From Pseudomonas sp. St316 (lineage in GTDB: Bacteria; Pseudomonadota; Gammaproteobacteria; Pseudomonadales; Pseudomonadaceae): 64,000 bases of DNA. The number at the start of each line of letters is the position of its first letter. The first letter of the stretch is position 1. The stretch lies in NCBI RefSeq assembly GCF_018325905.1, contig NZ_AP021901.1, forward strand, positions 5,518,001 to 5,582,000, in the 5' to 3' direction. Below are positions 59,492 to 64,000 of the stretch, in pieces. A program made the translations under genes and the position numbers. Below the pieces are notes generated by a model, which saw only the letters and a program-made list of their open reading frames with translations, searched no databases and was not told the DNA's origin.

Positions 59492-60370
59492 CTAGTAACC
59501 TGCAACGCATGTGTTTATCGCCGGTAGCAGCATGATGAGCTTCTTGCCTACTTCGACTTGGCGCTCCAGCGGGACCAACGTTTGCTCATAGGCAATCCGC
59601 TTCTTTGTCGCCTCCTGAGCGGCGTTCAGTTTTCCTGCGCCCCTCATGGAGAATCCCGCGACGCTGGTACTTTCATCCGTCACTTTGCTGGTGAGGTCTG
59701 CTTTCGCGGTTTCCTCGTTAGCCAAGGCTGCCTGCTGTTCTTTCACTATGGCCCTGAAGTCACCGGCTTTTACAGGTTCATTCTCGATGGACTGTAGACG
59801 GGTAATGAGACCTTCCTTGACCTTGAGCGTCGCTTGCACCATGCCGTCGGGTAAGGCGCTCGCCGCTTCCTGGGTCTCTTTGCTGCCTTGCTGGATGGTG
59901 CCCCACAGCACCTCCTTGTCGTTTGTGGTCTGCGCGTGAGTGAGCATGCACTCCAGCACCTTGCGAGCGCCGGCGTAGGAGGCGTATTGGATGTTGTACT
60001 GGTAGCGATCAGATGCAGCTATACCCAATAACGACAGTCCTGCCCCGGTATTCATCAGGCCAGGCTGGCCTGCCACAGCGCCACCAACGGCCGCAATGGC
60101 GCCTATCGACGTATAGTCGCCGGTAGCCCAATCCAACCGCCCTCGATCCAGCGAATGCTTGTTTATCAGCTGGCGCAGGGCTTCTGCGTGTTTTTGGGCG
60201 ATGCTCATTTGCGCGTAGTGGCTAGGATCAGGGGCGAGGACTGGCGGCGCAAAGCCGACAACGTCTTCGGGTGGCAAAGGCCAACTGTCATGGACCGGAG
60301 ACCAAGCGCACCCGCCCAAGAGAAGCGATGCTGCACAGAGTAAGACAACACCAGTATGGTAGGGCTTCAT
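59492..60370 (-). CDS. Putative lipoprotein, 292 residues
   Basis: Start ATG 60370 (MKPYHTGVVL); an earlier in-frame ATG at 60409 is less likely. Signal peptide with lipobox SLLLGGC. A Gly-rich hydrophobic hairpin (about 85-120, SIGAIAAVGGAVAGQPGLMN) is followed by a long helical C-terminal part (about 160-280) with heptad character. No family recognised. With the two preceding genes it forms a group of envelope proteins on the minus strand. Confidence 0.72.
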   Translation of the reverse strand: MKPYHTGVVLLCAASLLLGGCAWSPVHDSWPLPPEDVVGFAPPVLAPDPSHYAQMSIAQKHAEALRQLINKHSLDRGRLDWATGDYTSIGAIAAVGGAVAGQPGLMNTGAGLSLLGIAASDRYQYNIQYASYAGARKVLECMLTHAQTTNDKEVLWGTIQQGSKETQEAASALPDGMVQATLKVKEGLITRLQSIENEPVKAGDFRAIVKEQQAALANEETAKADLTSKVTDESTSVAGFSMRGAGKLNAAQEATKKRIAYEQTLVPLERQVEVGKKLIMLLPAINTCVAGY

Positions 60371-60661
60371 GAAAATCCTTATGACATAAGCAACGCGGCT
60401 CTCTCGCAAGATAGTTCACGCCCCAATGCTGTCAAACCGCTACCCCTAAAATATCCAACCTATCGCCGTCGGCACTTCAGCTTATTGCCAAAAGTGAGGA
60501 GAGACGATTAGACAAGCGAAGCGGTACGGCTATATTCACAAGGCTTTCATCCTGAATGGATTTGAATCCATCGCTGTAGATCCTGCCGGAGATGACGTAA
60601 GCATCCGAACCGGACTCATCTCCTGTTCTGAGATAATTATGCTCGGACAAAGGAATTCCCC

Positions 60662-62304
60662 ATGGCCTTAGTCGACCCTAGAAATAATGAGTACGACGTT
60701 TCCAAACTACAGAGCGCCAGCATTATCGGGCACGTAACCACTCATTCCGCACGCATTTGGATTCGAGTCTATAAACCAGGGAACTGGAGCTTGGTTTGGT
60801 CAAAAAAAATAATTGAAGGAGACTTGGTAACGCTTGCCGGCAAGCCGTTGAAGGATTTTTTGAAACCTTTTGACTGCGCCTATGAGTCACATGACTTCAA
60901 CTGGAACGATGATCTGACCCACACATTTGACCTAGAAGGTTTGGATCAAGATACGGCTTACTATTACTATCTGATGACCGACGAGACGGACGGTACGGAA
61001 ACATTTCGCAGGACCGAAATCGGCTGCCATAAATCACTCTCTTTTAGAACCATGGCTGACAAGATGCTTGATTTCAGCTTTGGTTTTTATAGCTGCCATG
61101 ATCCGTTTAATGCCAATGGAAGTTATGGCGCCTGGCCTCTATTTTTGGAAAAAATGGATATTTCGAACGCCCGGTTCTCTATAGGCGGTGGCGACCAGGT
61201 TTATGTTGATTGTCAAGACAGCAAGCACTTTCCCGATATCTGGGAGTGGTTAAAAGACAACAAAGATGATCTGATAACCGAGAGCTCCACAAAAGGAAAA
61301 CTTGACACTAAAAAACTTGATGCGTACCTGCTCAATCTATACCGCTGGTACTATCGGGTGTACTGGAAATTTCCGCACCTCCAGGAAGCATTTTCCAAAT
61401 TCCCGCAGTATATGATCTGGGATGATCATGAAATCATGGATGGCTGGGGTCTCGCACGGACTCAGAGAGAATTGCAATAATTTCGAGGTTTTTCGAGCGT
61501 GATGACAAAGTAACAGACCGAAAACTGGTCAACTCAATGTGGACGGCTGCGCGGACTGCTTACTTCGAATATGCGCATAGCCACAACCCTGAGACTGGCG
61601 TTTCTAAAGATCTGTTAAAAAAACCAGAGTCCTGCATCTGGGATTATAGTTTTGATAAGGGAGGGGTTCCATTTTATATGCTTGACATGCGTGGGCATCA
61701 CGACGTCGAAAGCCCCGAAAATAAGAATTTTATTCTTGGAACAAAACAAATCGAACGATTCGAATCGTGGCTGAAAAGTAACGAGAGTGCATCCTCGCCC
61801 CTATTATTTGTGGTTAGTCCGGTACCATTTGTTCATTGGAAGTCTGTTGTATTGACGGCGGGATCATGGATAGATTCAGCGAAAGATGACTGCATGGATG
61901 AATGGGATCATAGTAGCAATCATGCAGAGCGCAACCTCCTGCTTGACTACATTTTTCGTACACTAGATGAAGGCGGCAAGACGCTTGTATTCATAAGTGG
62001 CGATGTTCACTGTGCTGCGGCCTTTCGACTAAGCCACGACAAATATCGTAAAGCCAGTATTTATCAAGTCACCTCAAGTGCTATTTCCCGGATGCCGGCT
62101 GGTCAGTTTGCCGGAAGCGGCATCGCGAACTCAGGAAGGATCAGCGGCCATGACTCGATCTATTTTGAACATCTTTTCAGTCACTCGGAAGATAAAAACT
62201 TTGCGATTTTCCATGTGACGGGCGGTGCTTCTGCCTCTGTAGACCTGTGTTGGCCTGGTGGCACCCAAGGAGAGGCGGTGGTGAAGACGCTCCGACTTCG
62301 ATAG
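60662..62304 (+). CDS. PhoD-like alkaline phosphatase, apparently frameshifted
   Basis: Two frames, 60662-61480 (272 residues) and 61537-62304 (255 residues; open upstream to about 61450), together make one PhoD-like metallophosphatase of about 547 residues. Motifs are split between them: GGGDQVYVD and WDDHEIMDGWG in the first, SGDVHCAAAF and the C-terminal sheet in the second. Adding one G to the four-G run at 61446-61449 reads ...DGWGSRTDSERIAIISRFFERDDK... straight through. PhoD enzymes hydrolyse phosphodiesters with iron/calcium; no export signal is seen, so this is a cytoplasmic variant. A sequencing error is the likeliest cause of the break. Confidence 0.82.
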
Positions 62305-62356
62305 CCGAATCGATCACCTATTCTGACGCTGTCCCCTCTCCCACAGGCAGGCCTCC

Positions 62357-62761
62357 ATGATCCAATGCAAACGAGCCTATGAAACAGCCAGCGCCGAGGA
62401 CGGCGTACGGGTTTTGGTGGACCGCTTGTGGCCGCGTAATTGTCGTAAGGACGAACTCCCCATCGCGGAGTGGCTGCCGGAGGTTGCGCCTTCCCATGAG
62501 CTGCGCAAGGCGTTCAAGGCGGGGGCTGTTTCGTTTGAGCAGTTCAAGGTGGCCTATCGCAAGGAGCTGGCTGCACAGCCGCAGTGTTGGTGGCGGTTGG
62601 TGGATGTTGCACAGGGTGGCAACCTGACCCTGGTGTATGCCGCCAAATCCGCGGTCGAGAACAATGCCGTGGTGTTGGCTGAATGGTTGGAGGATGAGGT
62701 GGAGAAGCGGGCAGACGCGAGTTCACCGGTTTGTTATCGATCCGAATTCGCCGGCCATTGA
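62357..62761 (+). CDS. DUF488 family protein
   Basis: 134 residues. It has the family opening IQCKRAYETASAEDGVRVLVDRLWPRNCRKD with the conserved RLWPR, then WLPEVAPSHELRKAF. DUF488 proteins are small cytoplasmic proteins of unknown function; some are linked with heavy-metal or stress loci. AGGC-rich sequence precedes the ATG. 52 bases after the phosphatase gene. Confidence 0.88.
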   Translation: MIQCKRAYETASAEDGVRVLVDRLWPRNCRKDELPIAEWLPEVAPSHELRKAFKAGAVSFEQFKVAYRKELAAQPQCWWRLVDVAQGGNLTLVYAAKSAVENNAVVLAEWLEDEVEKRADASSPVCYRSEFAGH

Positions 62762-62783
62762 TGTGAACTGAACTCCATTCCGA

Positions 62784-63407
62784 TCAGTGAGCTGCTGCTC
62801 CTTGGAACGCACCGAATTCATCCTCGTGATCAAACTCCAACAGATAGCTCTCGGTCACATGCCCGCCGGGAGCGACGTAGCTCGCCAGCAGCGCGTGCAG
62901 GTCGTTGCACAGGTCGGTCCGCGATTGATAGGCGCCGACGCCGTAGTTGGGATCGAAGAGTCGCCCCGTCTGGCCGTCGTCAAAGGACGCTGCGATAGCG
63001 TGACCACCACCGCCCTGCGGGCCATCGACGTAGTAGAACGAAATAATGAAATGACGGGGCCCGAGCCTTTGATGGATATCGAGGATAATGTGGCTGGCAA
63101 CGCCACCGAGGTAGCTCTCATCGCCGCTCGAACCGCGTCCGATGATCACCTCGGCGGTGATATCCAGCGCCGCCCTGACACCGAGAAACATATTGGCAGT
63201 CAGCCCCTGCTGAGCCTCGGCGATCTCCTCCTTTCTGGCCCGCAACGCATCGACACAGTCATAAGGCGCACCGATCGCGACCCAGAGCGTACTAAAACCG
63301 AAGCACACGCCCAGGCCGTCCCCGCCAAACCAGGGAATCGCCCCGCCGAATAGAGCGCCTTGGCCTTCCCATCTTGTGCTCTGGTGCGCTCGTGGGAAGG
63401 TGAACAT
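62784..63407 (-). CDS. Putative YopT-type (C58-like) cysteine protease
   Basis: 207 residues from ATG 63407 (MFTFPRAHQS); the open frame upstream runs into a REP copy. A possible catalytic triad is C35 (GDGLGVCFGFSTLW), H136 (GGGGHAIAAS) and D152 (GRLFDPNYG). The His-Asp spacing of 16 equals that of YopT (H258/D274), and the surrounding motifs GVCxGFSxxW and FDPNxG resemble the C58/YopT-AvrPphB clan. Such proteins are often secreted effectors or toxins. No secretion signal or chaperone gene is visible nearby. Role is inferred. Confidence 0.6.
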   Translation of the reverse strand: MFTFPRAHQSTRWEGQGALFGGAIPWFGGDGLGVCFGFSTLWVAIGAPYDCVDALRARKEEIAEAQQGLTANMFLGVRAALDITAEVIIGRGSSGDESYLGGVASHIILDIHQRLGPRHFIISFYYVDGPQGGGGHAIAASFDDGQTGRLFDPNYGVGAYQSRTDLCNDLHALLASYVAPGGHVTESYLLEFDHEDEFGAFQGAAAH

Positions 63408-63528
63408 GGGGGAGTGCTCCGGGAGGATGGTGTCTGTCAACGGTAGACGAGGGGTAGCCGGGGCGCCATTTATGCGGGGAGGAAATCTGCCAGTCGTTTT
63501 TCCTGGTGCACCGGGTTGTAGGGTTTTG

Positions 63529-63571
63529 GGGCTGCTGCGCAGCCCAGCGGGAGCAAGCTCCCTCGCCACGG
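63529..63571. repeat. REP (GAGGGAGCTTGCTCCCGC family)
   Basis: Contiguous copy GGGCTGCTGCGCAGCCC followed by AGCGGGAGCAAGCTCCCTCG, same family as at 10796-10840, just upstream of the cysteine-protease candidate. Confidence 0.75.
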
Positions 63572-63680
63572 GTTGGGGGTTGCCTGGGGTGGGTGGCGGG
63601 CTTGTGACGTGGGTGGCGTACTTTTTTGTGGGGTGCGGCTAAGATGGCGCAGAGGCGAAATCACAAGGAAGGCTGGCGTG

Positions 63681-64000
63681 ATGCAATCCCGTTTCGATCC
63701 ACTGGTTCACATCGATTGGAAAACACCCGGCAGCGACTTGCTCGGGCTGTTGCAGCATTACTATCCCGACCTCGGTGTGTTTGCCGGCCCGGGGTTCGAG
63801 GCGTTGTTGGATGAGCTGTCCAACGAGATGCCCGAAGTCTGCTTCGACGTGCTAGCGCCGGTGTTGGCGGCTCAGGGTTATGACTTGTGGAACCTGGATG
63901 CCGGTGGCGACGACTATCGGCCGGTGGTTGTTCCGGCCGATCAACGCGAGGCGTTTGCCCAGCACTGGCAGGGCCAGCGCGGCGAGCCGAGGTTCACGGC
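63681..64000 (+). CDS. Hypothetical protein, 5' part (cut by window end)
   Basis: At least 106 residues from ATG 63681 (MQSRFDPLVH), eight bases after AAGGAAGG; a GTG directly before it is also possible. The frame is open to the window end. Sequence DWKTPGSDLLGLLQHYYPD, ALLDELSNEMPEVCFDVLAP and YDLWNLDAGGDDYRPVVVPA is acidic and soluble; no family recognised. Codon use is core-like. Confidence 0.7.
   Translation, partial: MQSRFDPLVHIDWKTPGSDLLGLLQHYYPDLGVFAGPGFEALLDELSNEMPEVCFDVLAPVLAAQGYDLWNLDAGGDDYRPVVVPADQREAFAQHWQGQRGEPRFT

Overview
The window is from a Pseudomonas chromosome, most likely the P. fluorescens group. Three things point there: the GC-rich coding style, the dense REP/REPIN palindromes of several families, and a core gene order that matches, from memory, the P. 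aeruginosa PAO1 stretch PA3767-PA3824 (tadA, multicopper oxidase, guaA, guaB ... xseA ... leuA ... der, bamB, yfgM, hisS, ispG, rodZ, pilW, rlmN, ndk, isc operon, cysE, trmJ, suhB ... secF, secD, yajC, tgt, queA, tRNA-Leu).

Layout. 1-6.5 kb: end of an MFS transporter, a Lon-like protease (AsrA type) with a chagasin-type protease inhibitor and a YhhN membrane protein, then the cmoAB pair for tRNA wobble-uridine modification. 6.6-16 kb: tadA and a CumA-type multicopper oxidase, a PEBP/AraC pair, guaBA for GMP synthesis, a zinc-ribbon protein and a TauE-type exporter. 16-24.8 kb: xseA, an M23 peptidase, leuA with a possible leader peptide, an omega-amidase/aminotransferase pair, and der. 24.9-32.6 kb: one long minus-strand run, pilW-rodZ-ispG-hisS-yfgM-bamB, with rlmN and ndk upstream. 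32.6-40 kb: the complete iscRSUA-hscBA-fdx-iscX operon with a visible IscR operator over its promoter, then cysE and trmJ. 40-48.2 kb: suhB, a 134-bp tandem REPIN array, a glycine-zipper protein, secDF-yajC and the queuosine genes tgt and queA, ending at tRNA-Leu(CAA).

48.6-64 kb is accessory. 49.9-54.7 kb is visibly AT-rich and holds two convergent operons: an unknown protein plus a PD-(D/E)xK nuclease-like protein on the plus strand, and a DGQHR-like protein plus a HEPN-like protein on the minus strand. This is the best candidate for an undescribed (possibly defence) system. Next come a small DUF6124-type gene with a C4-like RNA upstream, an E3-type rRNase bacteriocin with its immunity gene, several lipoproteins, a PhoD-like phosphatase, a DUF488 protein and a YopT-like cysteine protease candidate.

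Data quality: three genes (cmoB, the DGQHR-like gene, the PhoD-like gene) each break by exactly one missing base, and each break can be placed in a G/C homopolymer of 4-5 bases. This looks more like systematic under-calling of homopolymers than three independent pseudogenes.
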